64,000 nt of DNA from Pseudomonas sp. LFM046 (GTDB lineage Bacteria > Pseudomonadota > Gammaproteobacteria > Pseudomonadales > Pseudomonadaceae): assembly GCF_000949385.2 (NCBI RefSeq), contig NZ_JYKO02000001.1, forward strand, positions 5,230,678 through 5,294,677, given 5' to 3'. Within the stretch, counting starts at the first letter, position 1; every line of letters starts with the position of its first letter. The notes beneath the pieces were generated by a model. It was not told where the DNA came from, did not search any database, and worked only from the letters and a program-made list of their open reading frames with translations. Below are positions 7,426 through 18,089 of this stretch, piece after piece. A program made the position numbers and the translations under genes.

Positions 7426-10400
7426 CTAGCGGCGGCGCAGGTCCAGGGTCATGGGCAGTTCGTCATCGACCACAGGCGCGCCGACCAGCAGCTTGCCCGG
7501 CGTGTGCCCATGGCGGAAGAAGCGCGCCAGGCGCCGGCTTTCGGCTTCGTAGGCGTTGACCGGGAAGCTGTCGTAGCTGCGCCCGCCAGGGTGCGCCACA
7601 TGGTACTGGCAGCCGCCCAGGGAACGTTGCATCCAGGTATCCACCAGGTCGAACACCAGGGGCGCCTGCACGCCGATGGTGGGTTGCAGGCAGGAAGCCG
7701 GCTGCCAGGCGCGATAGCGCACCCCGGCGACGAACTCGCCGCCCCGCCCGGTGGGCCGCAGCGGCACCGGCTGGCCATTGCAAGTCAGCACGTAGCGGTC
7801 CGGCGCCATGCCGTTGACCTTCACCTGCACCCGCTCCAGGGAGGAATCCACGTAGCGCACGGCGCCTCCGGTGGCGCCCTCCTCCCCCAGCACGTGCCAA
7901 GGTTCCAGCGCCTGGCGCAGCTCCAGGTCGATGCCCTTGACCTGATAGTCGCCGTACTTGGGGAAACGGAACTCGAAGTGCGGGGCGAACCATTCGCTGC
8001 GCAGCGGATAACCCTCGGCGTTGAACTCGTGGACCACATCGTCGAAGTCCTGCTGGACGAAATGCGGCAGCAGGAAGCGGTCGTGCAGTTCGGTGCCCCA
8101 GCGCACCAGCTTCGGTGGCTGGTAGGGCTCATTCCAGAAGCGCGCCACCAAGCCGCGCAGCAGCAGTTGCTGGGCCAGACTCATGCGCGCGTGGGGCGGC
8201 ATCTCGAAGGCGCGCAGCTCCAGCAGGCCGAGGCGGCCGGTGCTGCTGTCCGGCGAGTAGAGCTTGTCGATGCAGAACTCGGCGCGGTGGGTGTTGCCGG
8301 TGACATCCACCAGCAGGTTGCGCAGCAGCCGGTCCACCAGCCAGGGCGGGCAATCGGCGCCGGGTTCTGGCATCTGGCGGAAGGCGATTTCCAGCTCGTA
8401 GAGGGCGTCGTTACGCGCCTCGTCCACCCGTGGCGCCTGGGAGGTCGGACCGATGAACAGGCCGGAGAAGAGGTAGGACAGCGACGGGTGGTTGTGCCAG
8501 TAGCTGATCAGGCTGCGCAGCACGTCCGGCCGGCGCAGGAAGGGCGAATCCGACGGGGTGGCGCCGCCGAGAACGAAGTGGTTGCCGCCACCAGTGCCGA
8601 CGTGTCGGCCGTCCACCATGAACTTCTCGCTGGACAGGCGGCTCTGCCGCGCCGCTTCGTAGAGGAACTCGGTGCGTTCCACCAGCTCGTCCCAGTTGTT
8701 CGAGGGGTGGATGTTCACCTCGATCACGCCCGGGTCGGGGGTGACGCGGAAGTGGGTCAGACGCGGGTCGCTGGGGGGCTCGTAGCCTTCCAGCAGCACC
8801 GGGCAGTCCAGTTCGCCGGCGGTGGCTTCGATGGCGGCGACCAGCTCCAGATAGGCTTCCAACTCATCCAGCGGCGGCATGAAGAGGTAGAGCCGTCCCT
8901 CACGAGGTTCGGCGCACAGGGCCGTGCGGGTAATACCGCTGGCAGACTGATGCAGGCCCGGCTCGCGGGCATCGCCCCGGCTTGTGGGGGCACCGTCGCG
9001 CAGTTGCTGGCGAATCAGCGCCGCGCGGCGCAGCGGCGGGAAGGCCTGGCTGGGGTCAGCCGGGTTCACGTAGGGGTAATCGGCCTCGCTGACCCAGGGT
9101 TGAGAATCCAGCGGCAGTCGGTAGCCGAGCGGCGAGTCGCCAGGTATCAGCCGGCAATGCTCGTCCCGCAGGAACCAGCGGCCACTTTCCCAGGCGTCTC
9201 CCGCCGCGCTGCGCGCCAGCGGCAGCACATGGCCGATGACCTCGCCCAGACCGCGCTCGAACACCCGGCGCAGGCGCTCGCGCTCCAGCGGGTCGGCCAG
9301 GCGGGCGTCCTCCGGGGTGACGTTGGCGGGCAGCTTGCGCTCGCGCCAGAGGTAGTAGAACCAGTCCTCGAAGGCGGGAAACTGGTTATCCACAGGCACA
9401 CCGAGGCGATTGGCCACACGGCCGAGGAAGCGCGAGGCAAGGTGGGCATCGGCGCCATAGCTGCGGCCCTCGTTCGCGTAGAGGGCGGGTTCCTGCCAGA
9501 TGGGCTCGCCGTCCTTGCGCCAGAAGCAGTTCAGCGACCAGCGCGGCAGCTGTTCGCCGGGGTACCACTTGCCCTGGCCGAAGTGCGCCAGCCCCTGGGG
9601 CGCGTAGTGCGCACGCAGGCGATGGAACAGGTCGGCGGCGAGGCGGCGCTTGTTGGGGCCCTGGGCCGTGGTGTTCCACTCCGGGTCGTCGGGGTAGTCG
9701 ATGGCGATGAAGGTGGGCTCACCGCCCATGGTCAGGCGCACGTCACCGGCCACCAGGTCGGCGTCGATGTGCGCCCCCAGCTCGCGGATGGCCTGCCACT
9801 GTTCCTCGCTGTAGGGCTTGGTCACGCGCGGCGCTTCCCACACGCGCTCGACGCGCATGTCATGGGAGAACTCGCACTCGCACTCATCTACCCCGCCGCT
9901 GATGGGCGCCGCCGAGGACGGCTCCGGGCTGCAGGCCAGGGGAATGTGACCTTCGCCGGCGAACAGGCCGGAGGTGGGGTCCAGGCCGACCCAGCCGGCG
10001 CCGGGCAGGTAGACCTCGCACCAGGCGTGCAGGTCGGTGAAGTCCACTTCGGTGCCGCTGGGTCCGTCGAGGGACTTCTGGTCGGCGGTGAGCTGGATCA
10101 GGTATCCGGAGACGAAGCGCGCCGCCAGTCCCAGGTGGCGCAGCAGTTGCACCAGCAGCCAGGCCGAGTCGCGGCAGGAACCGGAGGCCTTTTCCAGGCT
10201 CTCCTCCGGGGTCTGCACACCCGGCTCCATGCGGATCAGGTAGCGGATGTCACGGGACAGCTGTTGGTTCAGCGCCACCAGGAAGTCCACGCTGCGCCTG
10301 GGCGTGAGATCGATGCGCGCGAGGTAGTCGGCGAACAGCGCCGTGGCCGGCAGGCGGCTGAGGTAAGGCGCCAGTTCACGCTGGTCGTCGGCGGTGTAGC

Positions 10401-10713
10401 TGAAGGGGAACTCCTCGGCGTAGGGCTCGAGGAAGAAGTCGAATGGATTGAACACCGCCATCTCGGCGACCAGGTCCACCTCCACCTTCATCTCCCGGGT
10501 CTTGTCCGGGAACACCAGGCGCGCCAGGTAGTTGCCCTGGGGGTCCTGCTGCCAGTTGATGAAGTGTTTGCCGGGCGCCACCTTCAGCGAATAGCCGAGG
10601 ATGCGGGTGCGGCTGTGGGGCGCCGGCCGCAGGCGGATGATCTGCGGACCGAGCTTGACCTCACGATCGTAGCGATAGTGGGTGACGTGGTGCAGTGCGA
10701 CATGGATCGACAC
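7426..10713 (-). CDS. Transglutaminase-like protein with DUF2126 domain
   Basis: The 1095-residue protein has a transglutaminase N-terminal domain, a transglutaminase core with Cys180 (SGSCRDSAW), His229 (DLHAWCEVY) and Asp245 (GLDPTSG), then a DUF2126 region from about residue 300 to the end. A GTG start at 10713 is chosen: AGGAGG lies six bases upstream, and the product then begins SIHVALHHVTHYRYD, as expected for the family. The frame to 10842 adds 43 unlikely residues. It is the first gene of the three-gene minus-strand cassette, 92 bases before the ATP-grasp gene. The large size is normal. Function is predicted only as amide-bond chemistry. Confidence 0.9.
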   Translation of the reverse strand: MSIHVALHHVTHYRYDREVKLGPQIIRLRPAPHSRTRILGYSLKVAPGKHFINWQQDPQGNYLARLVFPDKTREMKVEVDLVAEMAVFNPFDFFLEPYAEEFPFSYTADDQRELAPYLSRLPATALFADYLARIDLTPRRSVDFLVALNQQLSRDIRYLIRMEPGVQTPEESLEKASGSCRDSAWLLVQLLRHLGLAARFVSGYLIQLTADQKSLDGPSGTEVDFTDLHAWCEVYLPGAGWVGLDPTSGLFAGEGHIPLACSPEPSSAAPISGGVDECECEFSHDMRVERVWEAPRVTKPYSEEQWQAIRELGAHIDADLVAGDVRLTMGGEPTFIAIDYPDDPEWNTTAQGPNKRRLAADLFHRLRAHYAPQGLAHFGQGKWYPGEQLPRWSLNCFWRKDGEPIWQEPALYANEGRSYGADAHLASRFLGRVANRLGVPVDNQFPAFEDWFYYLWRERKLPANVTPEDARLADPLERERLRRVFERGLGEVIGHVLPLARSAAGDAWESGRWFLRDEHCRLIPGDSPLGYRLPLDSQPWVSEADYPYVNPADPSQAFPPLRRAALIRQQLRDGAPTSRGDAREPGLHQSASGITRTALCAEPREGRLYLFMPPLDELEAYLELVAAIEATAGELDCPVLLEGYEPPSDPRLTHFRVTPDPGVIEVNIHPSNNWDELVERTEFLYEAARQSRLSSEKFMVDGRHVGTGGGNHFVLGGATPSDSPFLRRPDVLRSLISYWHNHPSLSYLFSGLFIGPTSQAPRVDEARNDALYELEIAFRQMPEPGADCPPWLVDRLLRNLLVDVTGNTHRAEFCIDKLYSPDSSTGRLGLLELRAFEMPPHARMSLAQQLLLRGLVARFWNEPYQPPKLVRWGTELHDRFLLPHFVQQDFDDVVHEFNAEGYPLRSEWFAPHFEFRFPKYGDYQVKGIDLELRQALEPWHVLGEEGATGGAVRYVDSSLERVQVKVNGMAPDRYVLTCNGQPVPLRPTGRGGEFVAGVRYRAWQPASCLQPTIGVQAPLVFDLVDTWMQRSLGGCQYHVAHPGGRSYDSFPVNAYEAESRRLARFFRHGHTPGKLLVGAPVVDDELPMTLDLRRR

Positions 10714-10976
10714 GGCGTGCCTCCTGCGAGCCTGGGCGATACCGGGAGCGCGCAAGACTTGTGCCAGCCCCCGAACCACGGAATTCGGCCCACCGGAGCA
10801 CCGGAATCGGGCCACCTTCGCACCCGGATGGCACGGCCGCACAAAAATGGTTCGCGGACGGGCCGACGGGTGCCCCTAGCCTAGCGGTGGAAGATGAAGG
10901 AGAAAGGAATTCGTGATGAGGTAGTTAGGTTGATTGGGCATAAGCATCTGCTCGGCGGACAGGGGCAATGTTCTTT
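10714..10976. other. Intergenic region upstream of the DUF2126 cassette
   Basis: It should hold the cassette promoter. The part 10880-10975 is relatively AT-rich, but I cannot place a convincing promoter. The rest of the gap to 11095 is occupied by the inverted repeat listed next. Confidence 0.4.
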
Positions 10977-11073
10977 GTAGGGGCGAATTCATTCGCCAAG
11001 GGCAGCGCAGCTGCTCCCCTGAGCCTCCAAAGGCAGTCCTTCGGCCTGCTTGGCGAATGAATTCGCCCCTACA
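10977..11073. repeat. Large inverted repeat with 25-base perfect arms
   Basis: TGTAGGGGCGAATTCATTCG (start of the left arm, 10977-11001) is the exact reverse complement of the right arm at 11049-11073. The 47-base centre contains a smaller Gln/Gly-like GC-rich segment with no coding signal. It lies just after the cytochrome gene stop on the minus strand and could fold into a long transcript hairpin. A related element is at 18003-18057. Confidence 0.85.
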
Positions 11074-11095
11074 GGGAGAGCGACTGCCGTCCCCG

Positions 11096-12205
11096 TCAGC
11101 ATCCCCCCGGCAGACCGGCGATCCAGCGGGTCAGTACTTCCAGCCCCTCGTGGTGGACGGTGGAGCGGCCCAGCTCCGGCATCATCACGCTGGGGTCGGT
11201 GCTTTCGACCCGGTAGATCAGCACCGAGGCGTCGGGCTGGCCGGGGTGGATATCCACCAGGCGGTCGCCAGAGCCCTTGCCGGCGGCCACCGGTTGCTTG
11301 CACAGGCCGGAAGGAATGCCCAGCGGCGTGGCCGGGTCGAGGTAGAGCCCGGACGTGCGTGCCGGTCCCTTGGGGTTGTGGCAGTGGGCGCAGTTGATAT
11401 CGAGGTAGCTGCGGGCCTGCTGCTCCAGCCCTTCCCCGGTGCGAGGGGCAGCGACCAAGGCATTGCGCGGCACGCTCTCCAGCTTCGGCAGGCCAGCCAG
11501 CAGGCCTTGGCGCTGCCAGCGTTGCAGCTGGTTTTCCACAGCCTCCGGATAGGCCAGGTCGCGATTCAGATGGCGGGCCTTGGGGCCCAGGGGCTGGACG
11601 CCCTCGCCATGGCGTTCCTCATGGCAGCCGGCGCACTGGTTGGCGTCGGGCACTTGATAGTCCACCGCAAGGGTTCCGCCCTGCTCGTCCCGCAGCGCCA
11701 GCGACGCACTGGCGCCCGCCCATTCCAGGATCGCGTCCTGCTGGGTTTCGTCCCACACATAGGGCAACGCCACCCAGCCCTGCTGCTGGCGCACCAGCAC
11801 TCGGGTTTCCATCAGGCGCACCTTTGCCAGGTCCAGGCCGCTGGCCGGGTCACGGTCATCGCGGGTGTTCTTCAGCAGGCGGCCGTGGTCGTCCTTGGGG
11901 TAATAGAAGGTCTTGGTCAGCACGGTGCCGACCGGGAAGTCGAAGCGTTCTTCGCCGTAGCGGGCGGTCTGGCCCGGCGGCATCCAGACGGTGCGCAGCT
12001 TGTGGGCGTAGTCGCTGAACAGCGGGGTGTTGAGGTCATAGGCCAGGGCCTGGGCGGCCGGCTGCAAGTGTCCGTCAGCCCGGCGCAGCATGCCCCAATC
12101 GCTGAGCCTTTCCGGATAGGCCTCGCCCTCGGGCAAGTAAAGCGGCGCCGGCTGCCGGTCGCAGCCGACCAGCAGCAGCAGCGCCAGGCAGAGTACGAGC
12201 CTCAT
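11096..12205 (-). CDS. Di-haem c-type cytochrome lipoprotein (SO2930-like)
   Basis: The 369-residue protein starts with a lipoprotein signal ending LLLLVGC, so it is probably anchored to a membrane on the periplasmic side. Two haem-binding CxxCH motifs are visible: CAGCH near residue 190 and CAHCH near residue 275. Other Met/His residues near the C-terminus (VMMPELG) could be distal ligands. The overall form, and pairing with a parallel beta-helix protein, match the SO2930-type family (TIGR03806). Its start overlaps the upstream stop by four bases (ATGA). Electron partners are unknown. It may also be a Cys/haem sensor or an oxidase subunit; sequence does not decide. Confidence 0.85.
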   Translation of the reverse strand: MRLVLCLALLLLVGCDRQPAPLYLPEGEAYPERLSDWGMLRRADGHLQPAAQALAYDLNTPLFSDYAHKLRTVWMPPGQTARYGEERFDFPVGTVLTKTFYYPKDDHGRLLKNTRDDRDPASGLDLAKVRLMETRVLVRQQQGWVALPYVWDETQQDAILEWAGASASLALRDEQGGTLAVDYQVPDANQCAGCHEERHGEGVQPLGPKARHLNRDLAYPEAVENQLQRWQRQGLLAGLPKLESVPRNALVAAPRTGEGLEQQARSYLDINCAHCHNPKGPARTSGLYLDPATPLGIPSGLCKQPVAAGKGSGDRLVDIHPGQPDASVLIYRVESTDPSVMMPELGRSTVHHEGLEVLTRWIAGLPGGC

Positions 12206-13437
12206 GAACCCTTGTTCTCCCCCGCGCTGGTCAGCACCACTTCGGGTAGCGGCGGCAGCGTGCAGCGGTGGGCGCTCATGTCGGTGCTGATGTTCTTGAA
12301 GTTGTTGGGCGCGTCGACGTTCACCAGGCTGGCCGCACCGTTATCGACGCAGATGCCCAGCTCCGCCGGGAGCTTGCCGTCCACCGCCTTGGCGGGGTTG
12401 AAGTAACCGTCCCAGAGGATGTCCGGCAGTCGACCATTGAGGCCGAACTGGGCGATCTTGAGGGCCTTCAGTTCCAGGTGGTCCGGGCTGTCGCCACCGG
12501 GGCCGAAGCGGTTGCCGTGGATGGCGATACGCTCCGGGTACGGATCGAAGTCCTGGTGGGTGGAGAGGCCGCTGTAGCCGGTGCTGAAATAGCTGCTGAC
12601 GATGATGTTGGCGGTGCGGTGGTTGCCGATGTCGTTGTCGAAGATTTCCATATCGTCGTTGGAGTTGATCACCACCCCGGAACCGGCCGGCACGCTGGCC
12701 ACCGGCGTGCCCTTGTGGCCGAAGTTGTCGTGGTTGTTGCCCTCGATGCGGTTGCGGTAGACGCGGGTACCGTGGCCCGGCTGCTGGAGGTTGGGCATGT
12801 TGAAGACGAGGATGCCGCCGGTGTTGCCGGTGGCGACGTTGTCGTAGACGTCGGCGCCGATGGTGTTCTCGATCTCGATGCCGGCGACGTTGCGCTCGGC
12901 GCGGCTGTTGCGCACCACCACGTTGCGCGATTGGCCGACGTAGATGCCGGCGTCGGAAGCGCCGATCGCCACCGCGCCGTCGATCAGTGTGTTTTCCGTC
13001 TGCACCGGGTAGATGCCATAGGCGCCATTTTCGGTGGCCGGGCCGTTGGTCCATTCGGTGCGGACGTTGCGGATGACGATGTTGCGGCCGCCCACCACCT
13101 TGAGGGCGTCACCCTTGGTGTCCTCCAGGGCGAGGTCCTGGAGGGTGAAGTCGGAGGCGTCCACCAGTAGCCCTTCGGCGCCGGCCTTCTGACCCTTGAA
13201 GTTGAGGATGGTCTTGTCCATGCCGGCGCCCTTGAGGGTCACCCCGCTGACCTTGAGGCTGAGTCCCCGGTCCAGATGCCAGGTGCCGGCGGGGATTGCG
13301 ATGACGGTGCCGGGCTTGGCCTTGATCAGACGGGCCTGGAGGTCTTTCTGGAAATCGGCGTGGGCAACGGGGGACTCGGTCTGGTCACCGCAGCCGGCGA
13401 GCAGGATGGCGAAAGCCAGGAGGGAAAGGGGGCGCAT
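12202..13437 (-). CDS. Parallel beta-helix repeat lipoprotein (SO2931-like)
   Basis: The 411-residue protein has a lipoprotein signal ending ILLAGC followed by repeated short beta-strand turns rich in Asn, Ile and Val (for example NIVIRNVRTEW, NVVVRNSRAERN, NTIGADVYDNV), the mark of a right-handed parallel beta-helix like that of pectate lyases. It matches the TIGR03805 type that accompanies the di-haem cytochrome. No polysaccharide-lyase catalytic set is evident by eye. It is the first gene of the pair and overlaps the cytochrome start by four bases. A surface or periplasmic role in carbohydrate or oxidised-substrate handling is only inference. Confidence 0.85.
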   Translation of the reverse strand: MRPLSLLAFAILLAGCGDQTESPVAHADFQKDLQARLIKAKPGTVIAIPAGTWHLDRGLSLKVSGVTLKGAGMDKTILNFKGQKAGAEGLLVDASDFTLQDLALEDTKGDALKVVGGRNIVIRNVRTEWTNGPATENGAYGIYPVQTENTLIDGAVAIGASDAGIYVGQSRNVVVRNSRAERNVAGIEIENTIGADVYDNVATGNTGGILVFNMPNLQQPGHGTRVYRNRIEGNNHDNFGHKGTPVASVPAGSGVVINSNDDMEIFDNDIGNHRTANIIVSSYFSTGYSGLSTHQDFDPYPERIAIHGNRFGPGGDSPDHLELKALKIAQFGLNGRLPDILWDGYFNPAKAVDGKLPAELGICVDNGAASLVNVDAPNNFKNISTDMSAHRCTLPPLPEVVLTSAGENKGS

Positions 13438-13466
13438 AGCGGCTACCGGATTCTTGTTGTGATTGC

Positions 13467-13482
13467 TGGCACTATAGTGCCA
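13467..13482 (-). promoter_or_regulatory. Sigma-54-like palindrome upstream of the beta-helix operon
   Basis: TGGCACTATAGTGCCA is a perfect 16-base palindrome 29 bases before the start codon. Read on the minus strand it has the full -24 block TGGCAC, and GC exactly where the -12 element requires it (GG to GC spacing of ten). The -12 block is TGC rather than TTGCA. Transcription would begin near 13457. A repressor operator is the main alternative, because the palindrome is symmetric. Confidence 0.4.
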
Positions 13483-13540
13483 ATAATCATTTTGTTAGGA
13501 AGAGTCCGACAAACGATCGCTCCCACAAGGCATGCCGCAG

Positions 13541-13574
13541 AAAGAAAAACGCCAGCCCGAAGGCTGGCGTTTTC
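13541..13574 (-). terminator. Intrinsic terminator of ygiQ
   Basis: AACGCCAGCC (13548-13557) pairs with GGCTGGCGTT (13562-13571), and on the minus strand the stem is followed by a T-rich run (TTTTTCTTTC). It overlaps the stop codon region of the YgiQ gene at 13576. Confidence 0.85.
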
Positions 13575-13575
13575 A

Positions 13576-15873
<2,298 letters not shown>

Positions 15874-15908
15874 ATTTTTTGACCAGCGGGCTTTTTTACG
15901 GGGCGCGG

Positions 15909-15918
15909 AATATAGCAC
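15909..15918 (-). promoter_or_regulatory. Possible extended -10 promoter of ygiQ
   Basis: On the minus strand TGTGCTATATT gives a TATATT -10 with the TG extension, 36 bases before the ygiQ ATG. The -35 is weak. Confidence 0.35.
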
Positions 15919-15995
15919 AAATTTTGAGCAAATCCGACGAGCACACTGGGTTTCTGCTGGGCAGGACACAAGCTTGTAGGATTTTGCTTACAGAC

Positions 15996-16024
15996 TGATC
16001 ACAGAATCTCCAGATCGCTATACT
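15996..16024 (+). promoter_or_regulatory. Possible promoter of the diguanylate cyclase gene
   Basis: TGATCA (15996-16001) and TATACT (16019-16024) are spaced by 17 bases, 60 bases before the GTG start. The -35 is a weak match to TTGACA. Confidence 0.4.
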
Positions 16025-16083
16025 CCTGCCGACACGAATACCGCCAGGCCGCAGTCGTACAAAACATACAAGGAGCATGTGCG

Positions 16084-17991
16084 GTGCCTCGCTCGACCCT
16101 GATTTTCTTCCTGCTTCTCTGCTGGCTGGGCGTCACCCTGCCCGCCCAGGCGGCCTTCGAGTTGACCCCGCAGAGCAGTGGCGCGCCCCTCAATGGGCAG
16201 ATCGACCTGTTGGAGGACCGGGACGGCAAGCTGGATATCCAGGACATGGCCAACCCCGAGGTGCAACAGCGCTTCACCCCGGCCAACGGCCGCGCCAGCG
16301 TGGGCCAGAGCCGTAGCGTCTGGTGGGTACGGGTGCAGCTCAGCCGCAACAGCGACGCACCCAGGCAGTGGTGGCTGGAGAACTCCGGCATTACCGTCTA
16401 TCGGGTCAGCCTCTTCCTCCCGGATGGCAACGGCGGCTGGACCCGCAAGGAATCCAGCGAGGCCTTGCCTTTCGCCGAAACCCGCGACTACTCCTACCGG
16501 CGCATGCTGTTCAAGCTGCCGGATATCGGCGCCGAACCGCTCACCCTGTATTTCCGCAGCTATGACCCGGCGGGCAACTCCTTCCCCCTGAAGATCTGGC
16601 AGCTGGATGACCTGAAAGAGCTGAAATCCACCGAAAACCTCGGCTTCGGCCTGATCTACGGGGTGATCCTCGCGCTCTTCCTCTACAACCTGTTCATCCT
16701 GATAGCACTGCGCGACCCCGCCTACCTCTGGTACGTACTGGCCACCGCCTCGGCGCTGGTGTTCATCCTCAGCATGACCGGGCACGGCTTCCAGTACTTC
16801 TGGCCGGATGCGCCGGTGCCGGTGTGGCTGGACCGCATCACCCTGCCGGCAGCCTGGGGCATCTTCGTGATGCGCTTTACCCAGGAGCTGCTGTTCACCC
16901 GCCGCGGCCTGCGCTGGGCGGACCGCCTGTTCCACGTGGCCTGCGCGCTCTACGCGATCGCCATCCTGATCAACGCCTTCGGCTATCGCGCCGAGGGCGC
17001 CATCCTGATCGCCATCACGCCCATCGTGACGGTGCCCACCGCCCTGATCAGTGCGGTGGTGCGCTGGCGCCAGGGCTTCATTCCGGCGCGCTTCTACCTC
17101 ATCGGTTACGGCACCGTGCTGGTGAGTACCGCAGTGCTGGTCATGCGCGCCGCCGGCATCATCCAGCCGACCAACTTCACTGCTTACATGTTCCCCATCG
17201 CCATCGCGGCGGAGTCGATCCTCTTCTCCTTCGCCCTGGCCTACCGCATCCAGATGCTCAAGCAGGATCGCGCCGCCGCCCTGGAGCAGGCCGACCGCGA
17301 GAAGGCCGCACGCCTGGCGCAGATGCAGGCCAGTGCCGACGAGCTGCAGGCCGCCGTCACGATCCGTACCGCTGAGCTGGCTGCGGCCAACGTGCGCCTC
17401 AGTGAGCGGGAACGCGAGCTGGAGCACGCGGCTTTCCACGACTCGTTGACCGAACTGCCCAACCGCCGCTACCTGATCGAGCGCACCGAATCGGCCCTGG
17501 CCAGCGCCAAGCGCCATGAGCATCCGCTGGCGCTGATGCTGATCGACCTCGACCACTTCAAGCCGATCAACGACCGCTTCGGCCACGATGCCGGCGACGA
17601 AATGCTGCGCACCATCGGCCGCCGCCTGCGCGAGCACGTGCGGGGCGGCGATGCCGTGGCGCGCCTGGGGGGCGATGAGTTCGCCGTGCTGATCTGCGGG
17701 CCGGACGCCGAAGTCCAGGCCGGCGAACTCGCCCGACGCCTGCTGGAGGAGTTGGCCATACCGATGCACTACGGCGCGGAACAGCTGTCGGTGAGCATCA
17801 GCATCGGCATCGCCCTCTTCCCGCAACATGCGCGGAATTTCTCCGGGCTCTACCAGACCGCCGACCAGGCCCTGTACAAGGTCAAGGCCCGCGGTCGCTC
17901 GGGTGTGGTGATATTCGGTGAGGATGGCGAGCTGTCCAACGAAGCCAGCCTGCAACTGGATGTGCTGAAGATTCGCAGCGGACTGCTGTAG
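16084..17991 (+). CDS. 7TMR-DISM sensor diguanylate cyclase
   Basis: The 635-residue membrane protein has a signal peptide (about 1-23), a periplasmic 7TMR-DISM extracellular domain type 2 (about 30-165), seven membrane helices (about 185-385), a coiled coil (about 395-445) and a GGDEF domain. The active site GGDEF is at residues 529-533, and a product-inhibition I-site RGGD is at 520-523, five residues before it, so the enzyme should make c-di-GMP and be feedback-inhibited. GTG start with AGGAGC eight bases before; an ATG at 16077 is in another frame. The periplasmic domain often binds carbohydrate-like ligands, but the ligand is unknown. Confidence 0.93.
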   Translation: MPRSTLIFFLLLCWLGVTLPAQAAFELTPQSSGAPLNGQIDLLEDRDGKLDIQDMANPEVQQRFTPANGRASVGQSRSVWWVRVQLSRNSDAPRQWWLENSGITVYRVSLFLPDGNGGWTRKESSEALPFAETRDYSYRRMLFKLPDIGAEPLTLYFRSYDPAGNSFPLKIWQLDDLKELKSTENLGFGLIYGVILALFLYNLFILIALRDPAYLWYVLATASALVFILSMTGHGFQYFWPDAPVPVWLDRITLPAAWGIFVMRFTQELLFTRRGLRWADRLFHVACALYAIAILINAFGYRAEGAILIAITPIVTVPTALISAVVRWRQGFIPARFYLIGYGTVLVSTAVLVMRAAGIIQPTNFTAYMFPIAIAAESILFSFALAYRIQMLKQDRAAALEQADREKAARLAQMQASADELQAAVTIRTAELAAANVRLSERERELEHAAFHDSLTELPNRRYLIERTESALASAKRHEHPLALMLIDLDHFKPINDRFGHDAGDEMLRTIGRRLREHVRGGDAVARLGGDEFAVLICGPDAEVQAGELARRLLEELAIPMHYGAEQLSVSISIGIALFPQHARNFSGLYQTADQALYKVKARGRSGVVIFGEDGELSNEASLQLDVLKIRSGLL

Positions 17992-18002
17992 CTCTATTTG
18001 CG

Positions 18003-18057
18003 TAGGAGCGAGCTCTGCTCGCGAACGGGACCACTTCGCGAGCAGAGCTCGCTCCTA
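18003..18057. repeat. Inverted repeat with 23-base perfect arms
   Basis: TAGGAGCGAGCTCTGCTCGC (start of the left arm, 18003-18025) pairs exactly with the right arm at 18035-18057. It sits between the convergent diguanylate cyclase and alanine racemase genes and may act as a bidirectional terminator. The TAGG-GCGA core resembles the repeat at 10977-11073. Confidence 0.85.
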
Positions 18058-18089
18058 CTGGATTCTCAGGCTGGGCGGTTGGGCTTCGC

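Noticed and set aside
7417-10884. Long plus-strand frame opposite the DUF2126 transglutaminase gene
   Set aside because: It is an antisense shadow in GC-rich DNA. The minus-strand frame has full catalytic motifs and a strong ribosome site.
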